DNA of 64,000 nucleotides, taken from positions 124,001 through 188,000 of the forward strand of contig CBDUGP010000003.1 of the NCBI GenBank assembly GCA_965366625.1. Direction: 5' to 3'. The notes beneath the pieces are model-generated. The model had not been told where the DNA came from and made no database searches. It saw nothing but the letters and a program-made list of their open reading frames with translations. The stretch is from JAUIJL01 sp965366625. GTDB taxonomy: Bacteria; Acidobacteriota; Thermoanaerobaculia; Multivoradales; J023. Positions 7,658 to 15,856 of this stretch are shown here, in pieces. The position numbers and the translations under genes were made by a program. How positions within the stretch are numbered: position 1 is the first letter of the stretch; every line of letters begins with the position of its first letter.

Positions 7658-8286
7658 AATTGAGCTTACCCGTTTGTCGAGCGGCCCTTCACCGCGAGCT
7701 AAGGCCGTTGCTTAGTGAAATCGGGTACAAAGGAAAAGGTCAGGGTGAGTACTTCAAACCGAATCCTTTAGGCACCGAAATACTCAGATTTCCAGATCGG
7801 CGCGATGACGACTACTGCTACTTCACGCTTCACCTTGCTCTTTCCATTGCTGCGGTCGAGAAAGTCTATCGCCCTAACTCTGAAGATCTTCTTGGAACGA
7901 TCTTCTTGCCACTCCATTTCCTGCACGAAGGGCGGCGTTCTCTAGAGTGGAAAATGTCTTCTGTCGACGATGCTCCGGCCGTGGCCGAGGCGGTCATGAG
8001 GGAGATGCATCAGTACGGTTTGCCGTTTTTCGAGCAATACTCGGATCTAGAAGAAATCAAGCGAAATCTTCGTTCTTCCGACCGTAAAGCTGGTTTCTCG
8101 CTGGGGTACGACCAAATTGCATGCGTCCTGGCGACCCTGGAATATCTCGACGGCGAGGTCGGCAAGGCCTTTGAGGTCCTGGAAGTGGCGATCGCCAAAG
8201 AGGAAGAGAAACCGATTCCGAGAAACTACAGCATGAAGAAATTCCTTGCCCAGCTCCGCGAACGGGAAGCGTCCGAGGCCCAATAA
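7654..8286 (+). CDS. Candidate immunity protein for the RHS toxin (unknown family)
   Basis: A 210-residue, soluble, charged protein with no signal peptide; its start overlaps the toxin-like gene as ATGA. The first half (LRPLLSEIGYKGKGQGEYF, then RDDDYCYFTLHLAL) resembles DUF4304-like immunity or antitoxin-associated proteins; the second half is helical with many Glu and Lys. It is AT-richer and uses codons less typical of the neighbours, suggesting recent transfer with the toxin. No enzyme motif is visible. A cytoplasmic inhibitor of the nuclease domain is the natural reading but is inferred from position only. Confidence 0.55.
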   Translation: MKLSLPVCRAALHRELRPLLSEIGYKGKGQGEYFKPNPLGTEILRFPDRRDDDYCYFTLHLALSIAAVEKVYRPNSEDLLGTIFLPLHFLHEGRRSLEWKMSSVDDAPAVAEAVMREMHQYGLPFFEQYSDLEEIKRNLRSSDRKAGFSLGYDQIACVLATLEYLDGEVGKAFEVLEVAIAKEEEKPIPRNYSMKKFLAQLREREASEAQ

Positions 8287-8334
8287 TTCGCCGGGAAACG
8301 ATTTGCTCTCTGGCGGATGTCGCCTGGCCTTCCC

Positions 8335-9774
8335 TTACCCCCCGCTCCCTAAACGCAGGACCTCTTCCACCAGGAGGTCCATGTCCGCTTGAGTCGTCCG
8401 GAAGTTGACGATGCAGATGCGCAGGCTGTACCGGCCGTCGAGGGTGGTGGGGGAGAGCAGGAATCGGCCGCCGGCGACGAGGCTTTCGAGGATGTGGCGG
8501 TTGAGGGCGTTGAGCTTTTCTTCGCTGAGTTCGGGGTTGTTGGGTTCGGGTTCGGGTCGGTAACGGAAGCAGGAGATGCTGAGGTCGGATCCCAGGGCTT
8601 CGAGCTGCGGGGTTTCGGTGATGCGTTGGTCCAGGTATCGGCGCAGGTCGATGTGTCGTTGAATTTCCCGTCCTAGGCCTTTGGCGCCGTGTACGTTGAG
8701 GATCGCCCAGACTTTGAGGGCGCGGAATCGGCGTGAAAGTTCGGGACCGTGGTCGAAGAAGGCGAAGCGCTCGATGTCGTCCTGGTTTTCGACTCGGATG
8801 TATTCGCTGCTGCGGGAGAAGGCCCGGTGTGAGGCTTCGGGGTCGCGGACTAGGCTGCAGCCGACGTCGAAGGGGGCGAAGAGCCATTTGTGGGGATCGA
8901 CGGATAGGGAGTCCGCTAGGGCGAAGCCCCTTCTTAGGTGGGCGTGGGAGTCCGTGAGCGCGGCCGGGGCGCCGTAGGCTCCGTCGATATGGAACCAAAC
9001 CTCGAAACGGCGACACACTTCTGCGATGGCTTCGAGCGGGTCCACGGCGCCGGTGTTGGCGGTGCCGGCCGATGCGCACACGCAGGCTGGGCGGAGCCCC
9101 TGCTCGAGGTCGGCGGCCAAGGTCTGTTCCAGGTCCGCGACCGACATTCGCCGCTCGGCGTCGACCGGCAGTCGCCGAAGGTGGTGGTCGGCGATGCCCA
9201 GGGATTTGGCGGCTTGGTGCAAAGAGAGGTGGGCTTCGCTGGAAAGATAGATCGTCGCCGGGCGATCCGGTGCTGCTTCGCGGGCGGTGGTCACGGCGCA
9301 GGCCAGACCGTGGGCGTTGGCGGCGCTGCCGCCGGAGAGCAGCAGGCCGTGGCCTTGACCTTGGAATCCCAGCAGCTCGTCGAGCCAGCGCACTACTTGG
9401 CGCTCCATTTCCACAGCGCCCGGCGACGAGCGCCAAGCGGTGAGATTTTGGTTGGCGGCCGAGGCCAAGGCGTCGGCCAGGACACCGATGGGATCGGCGG
9501 AGGCGCAAACGTAGCCGAAGAAGCGGGGATGGCCGTTGCGTCGCGATAGGGATCCGATCAGGTCGACCGCTTGTTCGAAGACTTGCTCCGCAGGACGTCC
9601 TTGTTGGGGCGCCGGCACGTCGAAGAGCTTGCGGACTTGCTCGCCGGTGACGGTGGGTAACACGGGGTCCTGGGATTCCGCCTGCAGGTGATCGGCGATC
9701 GAATCGATCATTCGATGGCCGAGTTCACGGAAGGTGTCCGCGTCCATTTCAAAGTCGGAAGTGTGTTGGCTCAT
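8335..9774 (-). CDS. Pyridoxal-phosphate-dependent (aromatic) L-amino acid decarboxylase
   Basis: A 479-residue group II decarboxylase. The PLP lysine is K296 in SVDPHKWLF; the ring-stacking histidine is in SSEAHLSLH (H182), and the cofactor aspartate in HIDGAYG (D264). The N-terminal PRFFGYVCASADP and the segment NQNLTAWRSSPGA match the aromatic amino acid decarboxylase branch (DOPA/tryptophan/tyrosine), though glutamate and diaminobutyrate decarboxylases share the fold. It stands alone, converging on the immunity gene with a 48-bp gap and diverging from the methyltransferase gene. The exact amino acid cannot be read; the kynureninase gene 9 kb away also concerns tryptophan, which is only circumstantial. 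Confidence 0.88.
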   Translation of the reverse strand: MSQHTSDFEMDADTFRELGHRMIDSIADHLQAESQDPVLPTVTGEQVRKLFDVPAPQQGRPAEQVFEQAVDLIGSLSRRNGHPRFFGYVCASADPIGVLADALASAANQNLTAWRSSPGAVEMERQVVRWLDELLGFQGQGHGLLLSGGSAANAHGLACAVTTAREAAPDRPATIYLSSEAHLSLHQAAKSLGIADHHLRRLPVDAERRMSVADLEQTLAADLEQGLRPACVCASAGTANTGAVDPLEAIAEVCRRFEVWFHIDGAYGAPAALTDSHAHLRRGFALADSLSVDPHKWLFAPFDVGCSLVRDPEASHRAFSRSSEYIRVENQDDIERFAFFDHGPELSRRFRALKVWAILNVHGAKGLGREIQRHIDLRRYLDQRITETPQLEALGSDLSISCFRYRPEPEPNNPELSEEKLNALNRHILESLVAGGRFLLSPTTLDGRYSLRICIVNFRTTQADMDLLVEEVLRLGSGG

Positions 9775-9868
9775 GGGTGGATCTTAAACCGATTGGCGGC
9801 CGGCTTACGTCTTGCAAGGTGTCTTGTCATGTCGGCAGCCCCCCTGTCACAATGAGGAGGCGTCTGCA

Positions 9869-10765
9869 TTGCAGCGAAACTCAACCATGAAAGCACCAGC
9901 ACCAGCCCAAGCCCCAGCTCATTCGACCTCAGTCGACGCCGTTCAAGGCGCCTTCGGTCCGTCCGCCAGGGTGGACGGTGGAGTCGGGCTCAGGGGACGC
10001 CGAAGTCGATTCGAGCCCCTCCGTTTGGGCATGATCTGCGCCATGTTGGTCGTTTCCGGCTCTTTGGTTTTGATGGCCGGAGCCACCGGCGCACAAACTT
10101 CGAGCAGCGATTCGGACGCGTTCTTCAGCCTACGCCGGGAGATGGTCGAAACCCAGATCCGTCGTCGAGGCATCACCGAGCGCGATATGTTGGCGGCCAT
10201 GGAAGAAGTGCCGCGGCACCGCTTCGTGCCGGAGAGTGTCGGCCGTTTGGCCTATGAGGACACCCCGGTGAGCTTTGCTCCCGGTCAGAATCTTTCCCAG
10301 GCCTACGTGTCCGCCCGAATGATCTCGCTCTTGAATCTCGACGGCAACGAGACGGTGCTCGAAATCGGCACCGGCTCCGGTTACGACGCAGCTTTGTTGT
10401 CGAGATTGGCCAAGAAGGTCTACACCGTGGAGATCGACCGCGAACTGGGCGAGAAGGCGCGTAAAAAGCTCGGCGAGCTGGGATATGACAACGTCGAGGT
10501 GCGAATCGGTGACGGCTATCGTGGATGGCCGGAAGCAGCTCCTTTCGACGGCATCCTGCTGACCGCCGCGCCCCAGCGGGTGCCCGAGCCGCTCTTCCAG
10601 CAGCTGAAAATCGGTGGACGCATGGTGATCGCCGTCGGTTATCAATTGCATCAGGACCTGAAGGTCATTACCCGCACCGGCAAGAACAGCCGGGAGGTCA
10701 AACGGGTCAGCCTGATCAGCTTGACGCCGATGACCGGTGAGGTCACCCGAGAGCCCAGCAATTGA
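9869..10765 (+). CDS. pcm: Protein-L-isoaspartate O-methyltransferase with N-terminal export signal
   Basis: About 298 residues. The methyltransferase domain (residues about 90-290) has the family motifs: ETQIRRRGI, VPRHRFVP, the substrate loop LSQAYVSARM, SAM-binding VLEIGTGSGYDAALL, and ILLTAAPQRVPEPL. It repairs isoaspartyl damage in aged proteins. The unusual part is the N-terminus: a basic stretch RGRRSR followed by a hydrophobic helix (MICAMLVVSGSLVLMAGATGA) that looks like a signal peptide, so the enzyme is probably exported. The chosen TTG start has GGAGG 8 nt upstream; ATG 9887 and ATG 10031 are in-frame alternatives, and the latter would lose the basic region. Residues 8-17 carry a short Ala-Pro repeat. 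Confidence 0.85.
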   Translation: MQRNSTMKAPAPAQAPAHSTSVDAVQGAFGPSARVDGGVGLRGRRSRFEPLRLGMICAMLVVSGSLVLMAGATGAQTSSSDSDAFFSLRREMVETQIRRRGITERDMLAAMEEVPRHRFVPESVGRLAYEDTPVSFAPGQNLSQAYVSARMISLLNLDGNETVLEIGTGSGYDAALLSRLAKKVYTVEIDRELGEKARKKLGELGYDNVEVRIGDGYRGWPEAAPFDGILLTAAPQRVPEPLFQQLKIGGRMVIAVGYQLHQDLKVITRTGKNSREVKRVSLISLTPMTGEVTREPSN

Positions 10766-10842
10766 ACTCCCGAGCGAGAGATCAGCTCGACCTGAATCTT
10801 CTGGCAGGCGGTCCGTAGTATTCTCCATGCTGGGAGAATTCA

Positions 10843-11685
10843 GTGCCACCAACTTTTGACGAAACATCAGGGCCCCCGGCAGCCGCCGAGCGCGCGGCAA
10901 GCGCTGCCGGCCGGTCTGAGCCCTTACCTACAGAATCCCCGGATCCCGGGTCGATTTTAGGTTTAGACAATGTGTCCCTGGATCTGCACCTTGCGGGTTT
11001 GGGCACCCGCTCCCTGGCGATTTTCTTCGACTCGATCGTGATCACGTTTTTGATGATCACTTGGTGGTTGCTGATCGCCACCTTGACCGATTTTGCTGCC
11101 GATGCAACTTCCCCTTGGCTTTGGGCCGTGGGTTTGCTCGGCATGTTTTTCCTGCAATGGGGATATTTTTCCGCTTTTGAGATTTTGATGGACGGTAAGA
11201 CACCGGGAAAAGCGGTGATGTCCATCCAGACCGTCTCTCACCTCGGCGGCCGGCCCTCGGTCGGCGCGATCCTGATCCGCAACCTCCTACGTTCGGTGGA
11301 TTACCTCTTTGGGGTGTTTTTCATGGCCATCGACCCCCAAAGTCGACGTCTCGGGGATATGTTGGCTTCGACTTTGGTGGTGCACCGGGAGGCGCCGTCG
11401 GCCGCCGACCTCTTCCGATTGGGTCGGGTGCCGGAGTTCTGGACGGCGCGTGAGGTTTTGGTGGTGGAAAGTTTTCTGCGGCGGGCGGTGCGCATGGAGA
11501 GTTCCGTTGCCCAGGAGCTGGCTGGACGGTTGGTGGATTGGATCGAGCGCAAGGACCCCGAGTTTTTTCGGCAAGCGGGGCCGTTGCCCGAGTTGGACGA
11601 GCAAGCTGTCGGCACGGTACCCCCTAACCTCCATCGACTTTGCGCCTTGCTGGCGGTCCAAGACGTGGAGGCACCGGCGTCGTGA
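10843..11685 (+). CDS. RDD-family membrane protein
   Basis: 280 residues from a GTG start with GGGAG 6 nt upstream. The RDD signature is in LGTRSLAIFFDSIVITFLMI and SRRLGDMLASTLVVHR; three to four membrane helices lie between about residues 55 and 165. A cytoplasmic helical tail follows. It is the first gene of a seven-gene cluster (RDD, SpoIIM-like, membrane protein, DUF4129, DUF4350, MoxR, DUF58) found in many Acidobacteria, Actinobacteria and Bacteroidetes relatives. The function of this cluster is not settled; links to envelope assembly, signalling and sporulation-like processes have been proposed. The low-complexity N-terminal 40 residues are probably disordered. Confidence 0.85.
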   Translation: MPPTFDETSGPPAAAERAASAAGRSEPLPTESPDPGSILGLDNVSLDLHLAGLGTRSLAIFFDSIVITFLMITWWLLIATLTDFAADATSPWLWAVGLLGMFFLQWGYFSAFEILMDGKTPGKAVMSIQTVSHLGGRPSVGAILIRNLLRSVDYLFGVFFMAIDPQSRRLGDMLASTLVVHREAPSAADLFRLGRVPEFWTAREVLVVESFLRRAVRMESSVAQELAGRLVDWIERKDPEFFRQAGPLPELDEQAVGTVPPNLHRLCALLAVQDVEAPAS

Positions 11686-11692
11686 GGTGTGA

Positions 11693-12691
11693 ATGGATCA
11701 CGGTTGGGCGCCGATCTCCGGGATGAGGTACCAGAGCTTTCAGCAGCTGCGTCAGCCGATCTGGGACCGCATGCAAGCCCTCCTAGGCCAAGCGCGTCGG
11801 AGTCCAAGACAGCTCAGCTACGAGCAGTTGGAGGAGCTGACGGTTACCTATCGCCAAGTGTTGCACGACTACTCCCTGGCCTCGTCTCGTTTTCCCGGCA
11901 CTGCTGTCGCCCGGCATCTCCGGCACCAAGTGCTCGAAGCAACCCACTTCTTACAGCGCGATTCGGGGTCCCATCTGCCGAGTCTCGGTCGATTCGTATT
12001 CCAAACCTTTCCCCGAGCCATGCAAAGCCTTTGGCCGACCCTGGTGGCGACTACCGCTCTGTTCCTGGTGCTGGCACTCTTCGGTTTCGCCCTGGCTGCC
12101 GTCGAGCCGTCCATGGGCCTCTACTTCGTGTCGCCGAAGGTCGTGGATGGGTTGGAGAGGGGAGAGCTGTGGACCGAATCGATTTTCGCCGTCACCCCGG
12201 GCGCGGTGGCCTCCACTCAAATTGCCACCAACAATCTCTCAGTCGCCATCACCGCTTGGGCCGGCGGCGTGCTCGGCGGGTTGGGGGCGTTGTGGGTGGT
12301 TTGCCTCAACGGCCTGATGCTCGGCTCGGTGCTGGCGTTGACCGCCCATTACTCCATGTCCCACGCTTTGCTGGAGTTCATCGGTGCCCATGGTCCGCTC
12401 GAAATCACCATGATTTTGGTTTCGGCGGCGGCCGGCCTGCACATGGGAGCGGCGATGGTGCGGGCGACGGATCAGCCGCGGTCGGTGGCCTTGCGTCGGG
12501 CGGGTCGGCAGAGCCTGGTGGTGTTGATGGGTTGTCTGCCCTGGATCCTGATGCTCGGATTCGTCGAGGGTTTTGTTTCCCCCTCGACCCTGCTCACGCC
12601 CACCACCAAATGGGGCGTTGGACTGTTGTTGGAGCTGGTCTTTGTGTTGTGGTGTTTGAGTTCAGGGGGGCAAGACGTTGAACAACTATGA
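11693..12691 (+). CDS. SpoIIM-family (DUF95) integral membrane protein
   Basis: 332 residues. The N-terminal 100 residues are a soluble helical region (FQQLRQPIWDRMQALL, LTVTYRQVLHDYSLA), followed by five or so membrane helices from about residue 105 onward. The segment NNLSVAITAWAGGVLGGLGALWVVCLNGLMLG, quoted here only as a location around residues 180-215, is the conserved SpoIIM core. It starts 7 bp after the RDD gene. SpoIIM in Bacillus works in peptidoglycan remodelling during engulfment; in non-sporulating bacteria with this operon the role is unknown, but a cell-wall or envelope function fits. It overlaps the next gene by 14 bp. Confidence 0.85.
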   Translation: MDHGWAPISGMRYQSFQQLRQPIWDRMQALLGQARRSPRQLSYEQLEELTVTYRQVLHDYSLASSRFPGTAVARHLRHQVLEATHFLQRDSGSHLPSLGRFVFQTFPRAMQSLWPTLVATTALFLVLALFGFALAAVEPSMGLYFVSPKVVDGLERGELWTESIFAVTPGAVASTQIATNNLSVAITAWAGGVLGGLGALWVVCLNGLMLGSVLALTAHYSMSHALLEFIGAHGPLEITMILVSAAAGLHMGAAMVRATDQPRSVALRRAGRQSLVVLMGCLPWILMLGFVEGFVSPSTLLTPTTKWGVGLLLELVFVLWCLSSGGQDVEQL

Positions 12692-13616
12692 CGGCAGCTA
12701 TGACGGCACCTATGGCGGTTCCTATGCGCTGACCCCTTTTCGCCGGCTGTTGGACCAGATCATCCCGCAGGCGCGTCCTTATTTTCGGGCGATCTTTCCC
12801 GCCATCGGCATCCCCCTGGCGTTGGCGGCAGGTGCGTTGACGGTGACGCGCAATCTGTGGGTCATGGATCTTCCGGTTGGCGGAGCCGGCTTAGACTCGG
12901 CCGTATTTACGAGTTTGGCGATTTTACTCCTAACCGCCTTGCTCTTTGTGATCGTCAGCCTGTTGGCCGGCACCGCCTTGACGGTGGCCTCCATGGACGC
13001 GCTCACCGGCCGTGCCGTCGATATGGGTCGGGCCTGGAGCTTCGCGATTCGCGGCCGCGTCCTTTGGACGAGCCTCCTGGTGCTTCTGGTCACCATGATC
13101 AGTTTCATGATGTGTTTCTTGCCGGCCCTGGTGGTGTGGCCAATGGTGAGTTTGACCTTTCCGGTAATGGTGCAAGAACAGAAATTCGGCTTCGAGGCGA
13201 TTCGACGCAGCGCACAGATCACGTGGTGGAACGGCACGGGCAGAATGGCGGACAGCAACTTTTTGCAGGTCAGTGTTTTATTGTTTGCCGGCTGGTTGAT
13301 TCAAAGCGCGGTTTCAGGGGTAGTGCAAGCACCGATGGCCATATTGCAGCAATTCTTGTTGCTTCGCGAAGCCACCGGTGGCGGGCTTGCGGAGGAGATG
13401 TCGGCTTGGATGTTACCCCTTTGGATCGAGGTGCCGACCCAAGTCTTGGCGACCTTAGTGACCGCGGCCGCCTGGTTTTTTTGGACCTTTGGCGCGGGCA
13501 AGCTCTATCTGGAATTTGAACGCCGACGGCATGCCGGAGATCTACGGCAGGCCATTGCAGAGCTGACCGTCGTGGACCTTGTGCCGGTCCCGGCCGACGA
13601 GCCGGAGGTGCTGTGA
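12678..13616 (+). CDS. Integral membrane protein of the RDD/SpoIIM/MoxR cluster
   Basis: 312 residues from a TTG start with a run of six G residues upstream; there is no ATG or GTG start that would keep the N-terminus. Residues 4-16 are a Tyr/Asp/Gly/Ser repeat coded by 12-bp units. Four to five membrane segments follow (about 38-58, 75-105, 130-160, 195-215, 255-280). It resembles the glycerophosphoryl-diester-type or DUF4013-like multipass proteins that commonly occupy this position between SpoIIM and DUF4129 genes. I do not recognise a catalytic motif. It overlaps the upstream gene by 14 bp and the downstream one by 4 bp, so all are likely co-translated. Confidence 0.75.
   Translation: MNNYDGSYDGTYGGSYALTPFRRLLDQIIPQARPYFRAIFPAIGIPLALAAGALTVTRNLWVMDLPVGGAGLDSAVFTSLAILLLTALLFVIVSLLAGTALTVASMDALTGRAVDMGRAWSFAIRGRVLWTSLLVLLVTMISFMMCFLPALVVWPMVSLTFPVMVQEQKFGFEAIRRSAQITWWNGTGRMADSNFLQVSVLLFAGWLIQSAVSGVVQAPMAILQQFLLLREATGGGLAEEMSAWMLPLWIEVPTQVLATLVTAAAWFFWTFGAGKLYLEFERRRHAGDLRQAIAELTVVDLVPVPADEPEVL
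12687..12722. repeat. 12-bp tandem repeat, 3 copies
   Basis: TATGACGGCAGC, TATGACGGCACC and TATGGCGGTTCC follow one another, encoding Y-D-G-S, Y-D-G-T and Y-G-G-S at the protein N-terminus. The start of the array lies within the overlap with the end of the SpoIIM-like gene. Confidence 0.9.
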
Positions 13617-14512
13617 TTCGGAGCATGGTCTCACGGGCAAGCCCAGTCTCACGGGCAAACCCCGTCCCGCGGGCAAACCCAGTCCCGCGGGCACGCTGGG
13701 TCGTGTTTGGGACCTTGGTTTGGGTCCTGGCCACGGTGGTGGTGCCGATCTTTGGGGTCCGAGCCCAGGAGCCGGGCACGTCGTCGTCGAAGCTGAGCCC
13801 GCAAGAATTCTCGTCCCCAAAGCCGGCCGAGAGCGCCAAAGAAGGCTCAAAAGAGGGCTCAAAAGAAGAGTTGCAGCGTCGTTTGACCGAGCATCGAGTG
13901 GCCCTGACGTCTTCAAAACCCGGTCCGATGGCCTATCTCGCCGATGTCGTCCGCCATCTCTCTCAGCTCAGCCGTTCATGGTTTTCCGGTCGACTCGGGG
14001 GCCTGGATCCCCAGCTGTCCGCCTGGATGACCCAAGGCACTCGGGCCATGGTCGTCGTCCTTTCCATTTTGCTAGTGGTCTTGGTGGTGCGCCGTTTCTC
14101 CCACCGGCCCTGGCGGGTGCCGGCCGCCGAGCCCACGACGCCTTTGGAGTCGCGACCGGAGGAGCTGGGTTTGGACTCTTGGCGTCGGCAGGTTGAAGAA
14201 GCTTTAAGCCGAGGGGATGTCGCGGCAGCCCTGAATGCCTTGTGGTGGTGGTGGGCTTGTCGTCTGCAAGCTCGGGAGGTCGATCCGTCTTGGACCACCC
14301 GTGAGCTGCTGCGGGCCGTCGGCCGAGGCGATCTGCGGCGATTAGGGCGACGATTCGACTATTTGGCTTATGGAAGCGAGGCGGTTTCTGCCGAAGAAGT
14401 CGGCTCGCTTTGGCATGCACTGCAAGAGCCGTCCGGGGCCGACGGTAGCTCTCTGGTCGTAAAACCCGAGCCCGAGCCCGAGCCCGAGCACGACGGACCG
14501 GAGCGGGTATGA
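13613..14512 (+). CDS. DUF4129-domain membrane protein
   Basis: 299 residues from GTG (overlapping the previous TGA). Residues 5-27 are four Ser/Asn-Pro-Val-x-Arg-Ala units from an 18-bp repeat, then a membrane segment RWVVFGTLVWVLATVVVPIFG. A second membrane helix is at about residues 142-162 (MVVVLSILLVVLVV). The C-terminal soluble region (about 195-270) with WRRQVEEALSRGDVAAALNALWWWW and WTTRELLRAV is the DUF4129 domain, found beside MoxR and DUF58 genes and sometimes in transglutaminase fusions. More short repeats occur: KEGSKEGSKEE (about residues 78-88) and an EP-dipeptide run near the C-terminus. A role as an envelope component of the MoxR system is likely. Confidence 0.8.
   Translation: MIRSMVSRASPVSRANPVPRANPVPRARWVVFGTLVWVLATVVVPIFGVRAQEPGTSSSKLSPQEFSSPKPAESAKEGSKEGSKEELQRRLTEHRVALTSSKPGPMAYLADVVRHLSQLSRSWFSGRLGGLDPQLSAWMTQGTRAMVVVLSILLVVLVVRRFSHRPWRVPAAEPTTPLESRPEELGLDSWRRQVEEALSRGDVAAALNALWWWWACRLQAREVDPSWTTRELLRAVGRGDLRRLGRRFDYLAYGSEAVSAEEVGSLWHALQEPSGADGSSLVVKPEPEPEPEHDGPERV
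13628..13699. repeat. 18-bp tandem repeat, 4 copies
   Basis: Four units of the type GTCTCACGGGCAAGCCCA occupy 13628-13645, 13646-13663, 13664-13681 and 13682-13699, with a few substitutions. They encode the Pro/Arg-rich N-terminus of the DUF4129 protein. Confidence 0.9.
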
Positions 14513-15789
14513 ATCGGATCCGGTGGTTGGTCGTGCTGCTCGTTTTGACCGGCATCTTGGTGCTGATGCTGCAATCCGGGTCCAATCGAGCGGTCTCAAG
14601 TGTGGTTTCGAGGGGGGCGGACGGCTGGTATGGATTTCGACAGGCCCTCGATTTGCGCAAGATCCCCGTGGAACTCAAAAAAGAACCCTGGCATCAAGTG
14701 CTCGCCGACGACTCGGACGGGGTCGCCGGGGACACGGTTTGGCTGATGGTTTTTCCTTGGCAGCGATCCTTGGGTTCTGAGGAGCTGCAGAAAATGTCCC
14801 ATTTTTTAAGGGATGGTGGCACGTTATGGGTCGGTTATAGCGGCTCGTCGAGCTCCCAAGTGGAAGCCACGGTTTTGGAATCCTTGGGCATGGGCCCATT
14901 GCGACGAATCCGGGAGTCGACCCCGTTGTCGCCCGTGGCTTGGTGGCGTTATCGAACCGAGAGGTGGGAATTGGAGCCCAGCCCTAACCTGGGCCTGGAT
15001 TCGCCGAAGGTGGAGATTCCAGCCCTGGAATATGCTCCGGGCAAGCCCCGCCGGGCGAAGGTTTATTATCGCGGAGGGTCGGTCCCAGCGCGAGATCGGG
15101 AGCAGGCGGACGTGCAGATTGAGGAGCGGACCAAGGAGCAGACCGAAGAGCAGACCGAAGAGCAGACTGAGGTGCAGGCCGGGCACGAGAGCCTGTCGAC
15201 GGGCCAGGCGGCAGAGACAGCGGATACCTCGGTGCCTTTGATCTTCAGCTATGAGCGGTTGGGCGGCAAGATTATCGTCGTGCCGGCGGCCCTGTGGTCG
15301 AATGCGGAAATCTTGAGCGCCGATCATTTAGCTCTGCTCGACGAGTTTCTGAAGCAGGTCGAGTCCCGCCCGCGGTGGTGGGTCGACGAATACCATCACG
15401 GTTTGCTGGATCAGGACTTGGTGCGGCAGTCCGCCGCCAACGCTTCCTGGGATTATTTTTTTCTCCATTTGATGGTGATCTACTGCCTCGGTGTGTGGGC
15501 CCTAGCCCGTCGTTTCGGCCCGGTTTGGCACGAGCGCCCGGTGCGTTTTGGCTCTACGGCAGAATTCTTGGAGAACCTCGGCGGTTGGCACCATCGTCTG
15601 GGTCACCATCGAGATGCGGCCCGGCAGCTGGCCGGCCGGATGACGGACCTCTATCCCCAACAAGCGTCGCCGTCGGAGACCCAGGTCCAGCTCGAGGCGG
15701 AGCAAGTATCCGACGGCCCGAGCTTGGTGCGCTTTGCCCAACAGCTCAGTCGTCGCGCCCAAGGGACCCGAAATTCGAGCAGCAGGTGA
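14509..15789 (+). CDS. DUF4350-family membrane protein
   Basis: 426 residues; ATG overlaps the upstream TGA. An N-terminal membrane anchor (RWLVVLLVLTGILVLML) precedes a soluble domain whose core (GWYGFRQALDLRKIPVE, LADDSDGVAGDTVWLMVFP, MSHFLRDGGTLWVGYSG) is the GIFT/DUF4350 domain, a GATase-like fold without an obvious catalytic triad. A second membrane helix (DYFFLHLMVIYCLGVWALARRF) lies near residue 315. Five 12-bp units make a Glu/Gln/Thr-rich stretch at residues 205-224. DUF4350 proteins accompany MoxR/DUF58 genes and are thought to act as accessory envelope proteins. A short cytoplasmic tail ends with basic residues. Confidence 0.82.
   Translation: MNRIRWLVVLLVLTGILVLMLQSGSNRAVSSVVSRGADGWYGFRQALDLRKIPVELKKEPWHQVLADDSDGVAGDTVWLMVFPWQRSLGSEELQKMSHFLRDGGTLWVGYSGSSSSQVEATVLESLGMGPLRRIRESTPLSPVAWWRYRTERWELEPSPNLGLDSPKVEIPALEYAPGKPRRAKVYYRGGSVPARDREQADVQIEERTKEQTEEQTEEQTEVQAGHESLSTGQAAETADTSVPLIFSYERLGGKIIVVPAALWSNAEILSADHLALLDEFLKQVESRPRWWVDEYHHGLLDQDLVRQSAANASWDYFFLHLMVIYCLGVWALARRFGPVWHERPVRFGSTAEFLENLGGWHHRLGHHRDAARQLAGRMTDLYPQQASPSETQVQLEAEQVSDGPSLVRFAQQLSRRAQGTRNSSSR
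15121..15180. repeat. 12-bp tandem repeat, 5 copies
   Basis: Units GAGGAGCGGACC, AAGGAGCAGACC, GAAGAGCAGACC, GAAGAGCAGACT and GAGGTGCAGGCC run head to tail, encoding an acidic E-E-Q-T stretch inside the DUF4350 protein. Confidence 0.9.
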
Positions 15790-15856
15790 ACCGAGATTTC
15801 AGGCAGATTTGAAGGCCGAGGGTTTTAGCTCGAGCTGTTCAATGAGGAGATTTGAG

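Noticed and set aside
6170..8286. Type VI secretion island
   Set aside because: No VgrG, PAAR or Tss genes are nearby; the RHS-core protein has a Sec-type signal instead.
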